From the NCBI GenBank assembly GCA_030824275.1, contig JAVBXY010000035.1, positions 1-64,000 on the forward strand: DNA of 64,000 nucleotides. Direction: 5' to 3'. Shown here piece by piece: positions 8,163-15,963 of this stretch. The notes beneath the pieces are model-generated. The model did no database searches. It had not been told where the DNA came from and worked only from the letters and a program-made list of their open reading frames with translations. The stretch comes from Rhodocyclaceae bacterium. GTDB lineage: Bacteria; Pseudomonadota; Gammaproteobacteria; Burkholderiales; Rhodocyclaceae. Position numbers and translations under genes: made by a program. Position 1 is the stretch's first letter, and each line of letters starts with the position of its first letter.

Positions 8163-8270
8163 TGATATGCCCCAAACCTGTATCGGGTAGTTAATTGTCA
8201 GGGTTACACAACAGACTTGCTGCTTAACCTGAAAGACAATTCAAGACAATCCATTGATGCATGCCGCGCG

Positions 8271-8296
8271 AAAGTCGGCCCTCTTGGCACGGCAAA
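8271..8296 (+). repeat. Dispersed repeat, degenerate copy 4
   Basis: AAAGTCGGCCCTCTTGG then CACGGCAAA matches the 26-bp consensus with a few central mismatches. It lies in the 180-bp gap between hicB and the HEPN gene. Confidence 0.45.
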
Positions 8297-8342
8297 GAAC
8301 ATATCTCGCGGAACAATCCGTACCATCTCTATGCCCTTTGCG

Positions 8343-8672
8343 TCACTGAACCGCGTGCTGCAAAACCTCCGTGGCCCATTGATTGAGGCTCTTGCCGGCC
8401 GCCTGCGCAGCAACCAGCGCACGACCGTGAATCTCGGGCGTTACCCGCAGCAACAGCTTGCCGGAAGCGGGCTTCTCGGGCGGCACGCCCTGCTTCTTGC
8501 AGTCGGCGAGATAGTCCTTGATGGCATGCTCGAACTCGGCGCGCAACTCTTCAACCGTTACACCGTGAAAACTGATGATGCTGCGGATACCGAGAATGCG
8601 ACCGACAAAGATGTTGTCTCGCTCGTCGTATTCGACACGAGCGGTATAGCCCTTGTGTGACATGGTGTTCAT
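8343..8672 (-). CDS. hicB: HicB-family antitoxin
   Basis: 109 residues. The N-terminal part (YTARVEYDERDNIFVGRILGI) is the partial RNase H-like HicB fold. The C-terminal 35 residues (LLLRVTPEIHGRALVAAQAAGKSLNQWATEVL) form a ribbon-helix-helix DNA-binding domain used for autorepression and toxin binding. It overlaps hicA by 4 bp (8669-8672), so the pair is translationally coupled, with the toxin gene first. Confidence 0.88.
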   Translation of the reverse strand: MNTMSHKGYTARVEYDERDNIFVGRILGIRSIISFHGVTVEELRAEFEHAIKDYLADCKKQGVPPEKPASGKLLLRVTPEIHGRALVAAQAAGKSLNQWATEVLQHAVQ

Positions 8673-8923
8673 GGCATGACTCCTACACGTTCCAACAGTT
8701 CCCGCGCCTCTTCAACCTGATAACGCTTGGCCTCCTTCCCTGGATGTGGCCGGTGGCAGCGCCACTGCTCGCCCTTGAGTTCGATCTTGATGCGTGAGCC
8801 TTCACGCTCGGAAATTTCCCCGCCGAGGGTTTTGATGAGGGCTTCGATATCAACGAACGGAATGGACGCCGACGTGGGTCGTGAAAAAATGGCAATGAGC
8901 GTTTTGCGGTGTTTGGCGTTCAC
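8669..8923 (-). CDS. hicA: HicA-family mRNA interferase toxin
   Basis: 84 residues, double-stranded RNA-binding-like HicA fold. The family core is visible: LIKTLGGEISEREGSRIKIEL, then the CHRPHPGKEAKRYQVEEARELLERVG motif near residues 55-80 with the catalytic His region. HicA cleaves mRNA in a ribosome-independent way and is held inactive by HicB. An operator palindrome lies just upstream. The 26-bp dispersed repeat begins 67 bp upstream of the start. Confidence 0.88.
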   Translation of the reverse strand: MNAKHRKTLIAIFSRPTSASIPFVDIEALIKTLGGEISEREGSRIKIELKGEQWRCHRPHPGKEAKRYQVEEARELLERVGVMP

Positions 8924-8931
8924 GGCGAAAC

Positions 8932-8950
8932 GCTATCACAAAGTGATAGC
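8932..8950. promoter_or_regulatory. Operator palindrome of hicAB
   Basis: Perfect inverted repeat GCTATCAC-AAA-GTGATAGC nine bases upstream of the hicA start. Ribbon-helix-helix HicB proteins bind such short palindromes to repress their own operon. Confidence 0.7.
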
Positions 8951-8989
8951 AAGAACAATATCGACAGCCAACGAAAACGGAAGAGCGCG

Positions 8990-9015
8990 AAAAGTCGGCG
9001 CTGGCGAGACGGCGA
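8990..9015 (+). repeat. Dispersed 26-bp repeat, copy 5
   Basis: Full consensus copy (AAAAGTCGGCGCTGGCG, AGACGGCGA) ending 5 bp past the stop of the LysE-type exporter gene. Confidence 0.85.
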
Positions 9016-9020
9016 TTTGC

Positions 9021-9680
9021 CTAGTTCAGCGTCGCTCCCGCCAGCTTCGCGCCGAAGCCGATGAACAGCCCGCCAACACCGCCGGTGGCGGCCGCCGAGA
9101 GCCGTTGCCGGCGACGGAAATGGGCGGCCAGATGGGCGCCGCTGAAGATCAGCAGGGACAGGTAGCAGGCGCTGCTGAGCTGGACGATCACGCCGAGGAT
9201 GAGGAAGGACAGCTCCGGGTGCGAGTAGTCTGTGGCGACGAACTGGATGAAGAAGGAGACGAAGAAGAGGATGGCCTTGGGGTTCATCAGGCTGATCAGC
9301 AACGCCGTGCGGAAGGGCCGGGATTCGTCGACGGGCGTTGTTGCGGCGCTGGCATCCATCCGGCCTCGCCACATGCTCACTGCGGCGCGCAGCAGGCCGA
9401 TACCCATCCAGGCCAGGTAGCCCGCGCCGGCGTACTTGACAACCATGAACAGGGCCGGCGTGGTGCGCAGCAGGGAAGCGGCGCCGGTGACGGAGAGCAC
9501 CATGAGGATGAAGTCGCCGAGGAAGATGCCACAAGCGCCGCGATAGCCGGCGGCGATGCCCCAGCGCGAGGCCACGCTCATGACGTAGAGTGAATTCGGG
9601 CCGGGCAGCAGCACGATGACGATCGTGCCGAGAATGAAGGTGCTCAGGTCGGTGATGCCGTAGAACATGTCGCTACTCAT
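9021..9680 (-). CDS. LysE/RhtB-family amino-acid exporter (LeuE-like)
   Basis: 219 residues, six predicted membrane helices. The diagnostic N-terminal motif LPGPNSLYV is at about residues 25-33 (family consensus PGPN in helix 1), and [11 protein letters not shown] in the fourth helix is the second LysE signature. The family exports amino acids such as leucine or homoserine lactone; the actual substrate cannot be read from sequence. The start overlaps the stop of the upstream CDF gene by 4 bp, forming a two-gene operon. Confidence 0.85.
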   Translation of the reverse strand: MSSDMFYGITDLSTFILGTIVIVLLPGPNSLYVMSVASRWGIAAGYRGACGIFLGDFILMVLSVTGAASLLRTTPALFMVVKYAGAGYLAWMGIGLLRAAVSMWRGRMDASAATTPVDESRPFRTALLISLMNPKAILFFVSFFIQFVATDYSHPELSFLILGVIVQLSSACYLSLLIFSGAHLAAHFRRRQRLSAAATGGVGGLFIGFGAKLAGATLN

Positions 9681-10600
9681 TGATCGGGTCGGTCGAGGCC
9701 CTGGTCCACCAGCGATATCGGATCTTCCATCGGCTCCAGATGGGTGGTGACGTGGGCATGGGGCAGGACATGCAGGATATCCGTCTCAATGCGCTCGGCC
9801 AAATCATGGCCACGCTGGATGGTCCAGCCTCCCGGCACCAGAACATGGAGGCTGATGAAGTCGCGGGCGCCGGCCTGGCGGGTGCGCAGGGCGTGGAAGT
9901 CCAGACCCTGTTGGCGATATCCGGCCAGCAGGGTGTCGATTTTCTCGAGCTTTTCCGGCGGCAGTGAAACGTCCATGAGGCCAGCCGCCGAGCGCTGCAT
10001 GAGCTGCCAGCCGGTCCAGACGATGTTCGCCGCGACCAGCAGGGCGATGGCCGGATCGAGCCAGTTCCAGCCACTGAACCAGACCAGGCCAACACCGATG
10101 ATGACGCCGACCGAGGTCCACACGTCGGTCATCAAATGATGCGCGTCGGCCTCCAGGGTGATCGAGTTGCGCTCACGGCCCACGGCCATGAGGACACGAG
10201 CTGTAAAGAAGTTGATCAGGGAAGCAGCAACGGACACCAGCAGACCAATGCCCACTGCCTCGATAGCCTGCGGATGGATCAGGCGCTCGATGGCGGTGTA
10301 GCCGATGCTCAGGGCGGCGAGCAGAATCAGGAAGCCCTCGAAGGCGCTGGAAAAGTATTCCGCCTTGCCGTGGCCGTAGGCGTGATCGCCGTCGGCCGGC
10401 TGCGCCGCCACGGTCAGCATCCACAGGGCCATCAGCGCCCCGGCCAGATTCACGAAGGATTCGATGGCGTCGGACAGCAGACCGACCGAGCCGGTCAGCC
10501 ACCAGGCCGTGCCCTTGAGCAGGATCGTGGCGACGGCTGCGGCGATGGATAGCCAGGCGTAACGGATCAGGGATGGAGGCGAAATGGACGGAGTCCCCAT
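9677..10600 (-). CDS. Cation diffusion facilitator (FieF-like metal exporter)
   Basis: 307 residues: six-helix membrane domain (to about residue 210) plus a C-terminal cytoplasmic metallochaperone-like domain. Metal-site residues visible are the SDAIES segment in helix 2 and the [10 protein letters not shown] (HxxxD) motif in helix 5. CDF proteins export Zn, Fe, Mn or Co in exchange for protons. The C-terminal domain contains HVTTHLEP, a usual metal-binding stretch. Metal specificity is not decided by sequence alone. First gene of the pair with the LysE-type exporter. Confidence 0.9.
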   Translation of the reverse strand: MGTPSISPPSLIRYAWLSIAAAVATILLKGTAWWLTGSVGLLSDAIESFVNLAGALMALWMLTVAAQPADGDHAYGHGKAEYFSSAFEGFLILLAALSIGYTAIERLIHPQAIEAVGIGLLVSVAASLINFFTARVLMAVGRERNSITLEADAHHLMTDVWTSVGVIIGVGLVWFSGWNWLDPAIALLVAANIVWTGWQLMQRSAAGLMDVSLPPEKLEKIDTLLAGYRQQGLDFHALRTRQAGARDFISLHVLVPGGWTIQRGHDLAERIETDILHVLPHAHVTTHLEPMEDPISLVDQGLDRPDQ

Positions 10601-10645
10601 GGTCAGTCCCCTTTCGTCCGTATCGCGATTCCTTGCAGCATCAAA

Positions 10646-11380
10646 TCAATCGTTCTCGCCACCCTTGCCTTCGCGCCTTCCGGTACCGCCACGAATGTCA
10701 TGTTCGTCGGCATTCCTGTGGCACTCGACACAATCAGCGTAATCACGAATCCCTTCCTTGATGTGTTTGCGGCGGATGTTGTCGGCGGTGTGCTCGTGAC
10801 AACCATAGCAAGTGTAGCGGCTGTAGTCGTTGGCTAGGTGGCAGGTGATGCAGCGGGCGTTGTGGTCTCGATCAAGCTCAAAGTGCTTGTTATGGTCGAA
10901 AGTTGCCGGCGTCCACTTGTCCTGGCTATGACACTGGATGCAATTGCCGGTGACCTGTCGATGCAAGGAGTCGCCAGGCGCCTTGTGACAATCCTGGCAC
11001 TGCTCACGCATTGGCTTTTGCAACAGATCATGGCTGAAGTGGCCTTTCAGTTGATAGCGTTTCACACCGGCATGATCGCTATGACAGGCCATACAGTCCT
11101 GGCTGGTGAGCTTCTGATGGAATGGGGTGGCCGTTAGCGGCTTGATGACGACCTTGCCGGTCGTCGTGAGGCGACCTATGTCGGCAGGCTTGTGGCAAGT
11201 GACGCAGCGGGCGGAATCGGCGCCGAGCAGCGCGGTGTGGCAGGCAAAGCAATCGGTCTCCAGATGCTTGTGGCCCGGTATCAATTTTCCGGGGCCGACC
11301 ATGAGATGGGGGTAGATGAATACCAACGCCGTAAGGACGATCAGATTGATCGCCAGGATGATCTTGATGAGGCGGCTCAT
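10646..11380 (-). CDS. Membrane-anchored octahaem c-type cytochrome
   Basis: 244 residues with an N-terminal uncleaved signal anchor (IIKIILAINLIVLTALVFIYP-type, residues about 4-24). It has eight CxxCH haem motifs: CFACH, CVTCH, CMACH, CQDCH, CIQCH, CITCH, CYGCH and CVECH. Spacing and extra histidines (FHQKL, FSHDLL, FDHNKH) suggest bis-His cytochrome c3/NrfH-type packing. The ATG at 11380 (MSRLIK) is chosen; the longer frame has no signal. Last gene of an operon with a membrane b-type protein and an NAD(P)H reductase, so it is probably the periplasmic electron outlet. The acceptor is unknown. Confidence 0.85.
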   Translation of the reverse strand: MSRLIKIILAINLIVLTALVFIYPHLMVGPGKLIPGHKHLETDCFACHTALLGADSARCVTCHKPADIGRLTTTGKVVIKPLTATPFHQKLTSQDCMACHSDHAGVKRYQLKGHFSHDLLQKPMREQCQDCHKAPGDSLHRQVTGNCIQCHSQDKWTPATFDHNKHFELDRDHNARCITCHLANDYSRYTCYGCHEHTADNIRRKHIKEGIRDYADCVECHRNADEHDIRGGTGRREGKGGEND

Positions 11381-11979
11381 GCCCAGCCCCAGAACAGGAA
11401 GATGCTGATGATGTGCCCCAGCGACAATATGGCGAATACGATGAAAATCGGGATGTGCACTTTGCGCCACTTGGCCATGGCATCGAGAGTCACCGCATCC
11501 CAGAATACGGCCTGTTCCACCTCTGGTTTCGACAGGCCGCGTAACTGGTAGTGATCCCTCTGCCCTTGCACATGAAGGCGCGCACGATTCAGAAGCAGCT
11601 TGCCGACGAGTCCGCTGATCACGTTAACGCCCATGGCGAAAGTGGCCAGCCAGGGCAGGATGGCATTGAAGTGTATGCCGGCGTGAACCAGCACCATCAG
11701 CGATCCGAGCCAGGCGGTAAATTCATGGAAAGTCAGCAGCGATTTTGGTGTTCCCGATGTGATGTATTTGCGCTTGCGCAGCGAATAAATCAGGGAGCCG
11801 ATGATCAGCAGCGTTCCAGGAATACCTAGATAGCGCCCAATCCAGACCAGATTCAGCCGGTGCAGCAGATAGTCGCCAGCCAGCGTCGCCACCGCCAGAA
11901 GCCCCGCCAGAAAGGTGAATGGAAGAATATGCTCACGCCAGAGCGAAATAGTCGTGGAATTTGGCCTCAAGATGGGCAT
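11377..11979 (-). CDS. Membrane b-type cytochrome-like protein
   Basis: 200 residues with about five predicted membrane helices. Several histidines lie in or next to helices (FHEF, LVHAGIH, WRKVHIP, SLGHII), consistent with bis-His haem b as in ferric reductase-like or DUF4405-type proteins. The start at 11979 (MPILRPN) touches the stop of the upstream reductase gene and the stop overlaps the octahaem cytochrome start by 4 bp. The inferred job is to carry electrons across the membrane between the flavin reductase and the octahaem cytochrome. Confidence 0.65.
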   Translation of the reverse strand: MPILRPNSTTISLWREHILPFTFLAGLLAVATLAGDYLLHRLNLVWIGRYLGIPGTLLIIGSLIYSLRKRKYITSGTPKSLLTFHEFTAWLGSLMVLVHAGIHFNAILPWLATFAMGVNVISGLVGKLLLNRARLHVQGQRDHYQLRGLSKPEVEQAVFWDAVTLDAMAKWRKVHIPIFIVFAILSLGHIISIFLFWGWA

Positions 11980-13244
11980 CACGCCTCCAGGGTCACGCTG
12001 GTTTTGGGCAGGCAAACGCACAGCAAACAGGTGCCGGGCTCTGGATCGAAATCGGGCGCCTGACGATAAGCGACTTCGCCAGCATCGATGCGCACCTGGC
12101 AGCTACCACAGCCGCCAGCACGGCAACCTGAATTGACGGAGATGCCATTTGCTTCCGCAAAATCCAGCAGGCTTTGAGCCCCCGGTTGCCAGGCCAGTTG
12201 CTTGCCGCTGCGGGCGAAGCTCACAACGATGTCGGTATCCGCGTCGGCGGATGCAACGGCAGCCGACGCGAAATGCGCATGTTTGCGAACGATGGAAGAC
12301 GGCCCGAAGGCTTCAAAATGGATGCGTCCATCCGGAATACCCCAATCTTCCAGGGCGGGAACGAGGCTCTCCAGAAGGGCAGTGGGGCCACAGATGTAGA
12401 AATGAAAGGGCTTGAGGGGCAACTTCAGGCGCAGCAATTCGACATCGATGCGCCCTTGATGGAAATAACCCCCTTCGCTCAGGTCTGTCGGCAGTGGCTG
12501 GCTCAGACATTGGACAAAATGAAAATTGGGATGCGCGGCAGCCAGAGCCATCAGATGCGATGTCATCACCAATTCCCGACTGTCGCGGACGCCATAGAAC
12601 AGCCAAACCTCTCGCCCTGGCTGTTCGAGCAAGCACCAGTTCAACATGCTCAGCATGGGGGTGATACCGATGCCACCGCCAATGAGCACCACGGGCGCAT
12701 CACTGCGCGAGAGATAGAAATGTCCTGAAGGTGCCCGGACTTGCAAAACGCTTCCGACCTGAACGTGGTCGTGAAAATAGCTGGATGATTTTCCCGGTGG
12801 CAGACTGCTGCTGGCGGGTGCAGGAGCCCGTTTGATCGATACGCGATAGCCATCCGAGCGCGGAGCATCGGAGAGGGAATAACAGCGGACGAGTTGCTCG
12901 GATCGACCATCCGCCGTCGGGATGTCAAGCCGAAAGGTCAGGAATTGCCCAGGCAGAAATGGCGGCAGAGCCTGTCCATCTTCCGGAATAAGGTAGAACG
13001 AACAAATCGACTCAAGGGAGTCCTCGAACACCTTGCGCCCGACCCGGAAGTTTCGAAACCCGGACCAGGCAGGGGTTAGGGCCCCGGCGTCTGTCGCCAT
13101 GTCCGCCGCGCCGCTTTCACCCGCAACCTTCCGCTGCAAGCCTTGATACTCGCGCCAATGCTGCCAGAAGCTGATACCGAAATAGATCGTCACTTGCAAC
13201 GCAACGGCCGATACGATCCACAGTAGAAGCAGGAACGACGTCAT
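11979..13244 (-). CDS. Membrane-anchored flavodoxin reductase-type oxidoreductase with C-terminal 2Fe-2S domain
   Basis: About 421 residues from the ATG at 13244. One N-terminal membrane helix (TSFLLLLWIVSAVALQVTIYF region) is followed by an FAD-binding domain with RCYSLS, an NAD-binding domain with GGGIGITPMLSML and CGPTALLE, and a C-terminal plant-type ferredoxin with C-RAGG-C-GS-C and a distal cysteine. The arrangement FAD-NAD-2Fe-2S is that of HCP/VanB-type reductases. It would oxidise NAD(P)H on the cytoplasmic side and feed the membrane b-type protein. A TTG start 8 codons upstream is possible; no strong ribosome site supports either. Confidence 0.85.
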   Translation of the reverse strand: MTSFLLLLWIVSAVALQVTIYFGISFWQHWREYQGLQRKVAGESGAADMATDAGALTPAWSGFRNFRVGRKVFEDSLESICSFYLIPEDGQALPPFLPGQFLTFRLDIPTADGRSEQLVRCYSLSDAPRSDGYRVSIKRAPAPASSSLPPGKSSSYFHDHVQVGSVLQVRAPSGHFYLSRSDAPVVLIGGGIGITPMLSMLNWCLLEQPGREVWLFYGVRDSRELVMTSHLMALAAAHPNFHFVQCLSQPLPTDLSEGGYFHQGRIDVELLRLKLPLKPFHFYICGPTALLESLVPALEDWGIPDGRIHFEAFGPSSIVRKHAHFASAAVASADADTDIVVSFARSGKQLAWQPGAQSLLDFAEANGISVNSGCRAGGCGSCQVRIDAGEVAYRQAPDFDPEPGTCLLCVCLPKTSVTLEA

Positions 13245-13271
13245 GAATCTATTCGGAAGCTGAGGCAACGA

Positions 13272-13436
13272 TCATGTGGGGTGGTACGCCTGCTGCTGCA
13301 CACCGTCGCCACGGATATCGCCAGGATGCCCGCTGGTCGCCTGCGGAATTACGATGAAGGCGGTACTCATTACCAGGAAGAGTGAAGAAAGGACAACAGC
13401 AAGCATTGACTTCGAAAAGTGGGAAAGGGGGCGCAT
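13272..13436 (-). CDS. Small secreted or membrane peptide, unknown
   Basis: 54 residues from ATG 13436, with AAGGA ribosome site 8 bases before it. A hydrophobic segment (SMLAVVLSSLFLVMSTAFIVIPQA region) forms a signal peptide or single helix, followed by a short polar tail. It is immediately upstream of, and co-oriented with, the reductase gene, so it is probably the first gene of the electron-transfer operon. No family was recognised. Confidence 0.4.
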   Translation of the reverse strand: MRPLSHFSKSMLAVVLSSLFLVMSTAFIVIPQATSGHPGDIRGDGVQQQAYHPT

Positions 13437-13647
13437 CGGAATTCCTTCATGTAGTGGGTATGACAACCACTATCAGGCTAACAACTTAACCCACGCTTAA
13501 CGATGTTCTCGACGCAATTGCATGACGAGAAAGCCGATTCAATCGAAAAGCAATACCGCACTCTGTGCGCCAGCGCACCCTTCAATTCGCCGAGCACGAT
13601 AGTCACTCACCCGTAGTACCCATGGACGCATGAGCCTGGGCTGAGGA

Positions 13648-15231
13648 CTACTGACGGACATAGACCTTTCCTTCGGTCTGCCAGACATATCCCCAACCCG
13701 CGAGAATCGCCCCGGCTGCATCGTCAAGCGGGCGTTGCTGCTCGGTAAAAATCCGCGCCGTGCCGCTACCGAATGGTGCGCCATCGTCCCAGCAGCGATA
13801 TTTGCGACAGAAGTTGCGCAGCGCATTCACCGTGACACCAAGCTCGCGTGCAAAAACGCCTTCCCAGGCAAGCGATCCCTCGTCCAAGTGACGCAAGGAT
13901 TTTGCTTTCGACGTGAGACTCGTGCCCTCGACCACCTTGCTGACACTCAGGGCACCGATATCGATCCAGCCCTTGCTCAGGTAGAACGGTGGCGTTCCGT
14001 GTCGGGTCTCATAAAAGTAGGCCACGCTATTGTTCTTGTTCAACTCGACGACATGATGCTGTTCGAATTGCAGGATGAGAACGTGAAGATCCGGTGTCGC
14101 CTCGGCGATACGGACAACCAGTCCCTTGGCATCGCGCCTGAACTTGAAGTAGCTACTGTTTCGATGTGCAAAGGCAGCCTTGCCCATGGCGAAATACATG
14201 CCGACGAGATCATCACAGTAGATGTCCCAGAATTCGGCACGACGCCGGTTGGCTGCGGTGTCGTCGGCAAAGATGGAAAAAAAGCCCTGTAACAGATGGC
14301 GCTTGAGCCAGCGAGCGACCATGTCCCGTGCTGCGAGGGTACATAGCCATTGCTGAACATTGTTGGCCAGCCAGGGATTGCCCCATAGGGTTACGGCGTG
14401 TTCGCCAAGTGTGGCACCAACCTCCGCACGGGCACAGCGGGACAGGCGATCCAGCAGCATCGCCAGGGCTGAAGCCGCATGCAGGGGATGGCTGTCGAGC
14501 AGCAACAGGATGCTTTCGATATATCGCTCGAAAACGTCATCGTCGAGTGCGACGACCGCATCGACCTGGGCAAATACCAGCTTGCGCATCAGCCAGGAGT
14601 CGCTACCGATGGATAGACGTTCGCTGATGTCATCGAGGGCAGACCAGTTCCCACGCAAGGCGTCAAAACCATAGGCCGCACAAGGATCGGCGGCCAGTAG
14701 CTGAGGATGCATGGTCAACGCGGACACCCAGGCAGGCGTGAACTCGGTCGAGACCAGAAGCTCCCGGTAGCGATCAAGGAACTGCCGTAATTCCTCCTGG
14801 TTGCTGCGCCCATCCGAGGTGACGCCCTTGCTGTCGAGGTCATAGGCGAAATAGGCGCCGAGCAGGCCTCGATAACACTTGCGGAACAGGCGCGTGCGGT
14901 GACGGTGGCGCGCCAGATAGGCGAGCAATTCGCCAAACAGCGGGCGGTCCTCGATCAGGCGATAGTGGGCACCGCCAATGGCTTGCACACAGCCATAGCA
15001 GGCAAAGCGCGCCTGGCGGATTCCGCTGAGATAGCGATTGGTCCGGTAGGCTTCAATCGCGGAGATGATGCGATCCTTGTCGCCGTCTTCCGGCGACACT
15101 TCGCCGCCCACCCACTGCACCAACAGGTCCCGCTCGTGGCGGATCTGCAATGAATCGCCCAGCCGCATCAAACCCAGCGCAGCCCGACCGACCCCAAGCA
15201 GGGTGTCGCGCAGGCGATCAATTGGATACAT
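13648..15231 (-). CDS. ZorC-like EH-signature protein
   Basis: 527 residues from the ATG at 15231, which overlaps the zorB stop as TGATG; an ATG four codons upstream is also possible. Helical N-terminal half, then a region at about residues 330-410 matching the EH-signature layout of ZorC: RRRAEFWDIYCDDL, KFRRDAKGLVVRIAE and VVELNKNNSVAYFYE (expected Phe-Trp-Tyr, basic and Gly/Asn-Ala-Tyr-Phe-Tyr elements). ZorC is a DNA-binding component of type I Zorya antiphage defence (family knowledge). No ZorD helicase-nuclease gene follows; the next 180 bp are non-coding. Assignment rests on motif memory plus zorAB context. Confidence 0.65.
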   Translation of the reverse strand: MYPIDRLRDTLLGVGRAALGLMRLGDSLQIRHERDLLVQWVGGEVSPEDGDKDRIISAIEAYRTNRYLSGIRQARFACYGCVQAIGGAHYRLIEDRPLFGELLAYLARHRHRTRLFRKCYRGLLGAYFAYDLDSKGVTSDGRSNQEELRQFLDRYRELLVSTEFTPAWVSALTMHPQLLAADPCAAYGFDALRGNWSALDDISERLSIGSDSWLMRKLVFAQVDAVVALDDDVFERYIESILLLLDSHPLHAASALAMLLDRLSRCARAEVGATLGEHAVTLWGNPWLANNVQQWLCTLAARDMVARWLKRHLLQGFFSIFADDTAANRRRAEFWDIYCDDLVGMYFAMGKAAFAHRNSSYFKFRRDAKGLVVRIAEATPDLHVLILQFEQHHVVELNKNNSVAYFYETRHGTPPFYLSKGWIDIGALSVSKVVEGTSLTSKAKSLRHLDEGSLAWEGVFARELGVTVNALRNFCRKYRCWDDGAPFGSGTARIFTEQQRPLDDAAGAILAGWGYVWQTEGKVYVRQ

Positions 15232-15947
15232 CAGATCCTGCATTTGCCGAAGTTGTTGCCGTGAGGCAATTCCTCGTGCTCGGGATGCAGCTCGTTGAGC
15301 TCGAAGAACTCCAGCCGCAGTTCAATGCGACGACTTTCTTCCAGGGTTTTCTTTATCGAGTTGAATGAATAGCCGCCGACGAAAAAAAGGTCATGCGCCT
15401 GCTCCATCTCACCGACATTCAGCGCGCGATCCGGCGCATAACTGGGGTCGAGCAGCACGCACAACACGCGCTGGCTACGCTGGAGACTAAGGTTGAGGTT
15501 CAGCAGGTAGTCGCCTCGCTGATCGGAGAAGCCCTCCGCCACCACTCGCTTAAGCCATTTCTGGCCAACCTCGTCACGCGCCACGGAAAGCAGGTCGGCG
15601 ACAAACAGGACGAGATACTGCGCCTGCTCGCGGGTTAGCTTCGAACTGGCGGTCTCAAAACGCGCCCGGTCGCCGAAGTCGATGACATTGCGCGCCCGGT
15701 CGATGGAGGTTCCGGGAAATGCCTTGGTTATCTGTTCGATGCGGTCCATCAGCGTGTCGATTTCGCTCTTGCGACGCGCCTCGCTGCGTTCGGCTTCCGA
15801 AACATTATTGGTGATTGCCAGCAGCGCCACGCTCATCACCAGCAGGAAGGTGACCATCAGCGCCGACATCAGATCGGCATAGGATATCCAGAAGGGCTTT
15901 TCGCCTTCATCTTTCTGCCCTTTGCCGAGAACGAACAGCTTGCGCAT
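15231..15947 (-). CDS. zorB: ZorB-like MotB/OmpA-type peptidoglycan-anchored motor subunit
   Basis: 238 residues. Short cytoplasmic N-terminus, then one membrane helix starting with FWISYADLMSALMVTFLLVM (about residues 19-38), which holds the essential aspartate of MotB/ZorB proton channels (YADLM). A coiled-coil linker (residues about 50-80) leads to an OmpA-like peptidoglycan-binding domain with IDFGDRARFETASSKLT and a VVAEGFSDQRGDYLLNLNLSLQRSQRV region. In Zorya the ZorA5B2 motor uses proton flow to signal phage entry. Lies 16 bp downstream of zorA. Confidence 0.8.
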   Translation of the reverse strand: MRKLFVLGKGQKDEGEKPFWISYADLMSALMVTFLLVMSVALLAITNNVSEAERSEARRKSEIDTLMDRIEQITKAFPGTSIDRARNVIDFGDRARFETASSKLTREQAQYLVLFVADLLSVARDEVGQKWLKRVVAEGFSDQRGDYLLNLNLSLQRSQRVLCVLLDPSYAPDRALNVGEMEQAHDLFFVGGYSFNSIKKTLEESRRIELRLEFFELNELHPEHEELPHGNNFGKCRI

Positions 15948-15963
15948 GCTTGTTGGCTCCCGC

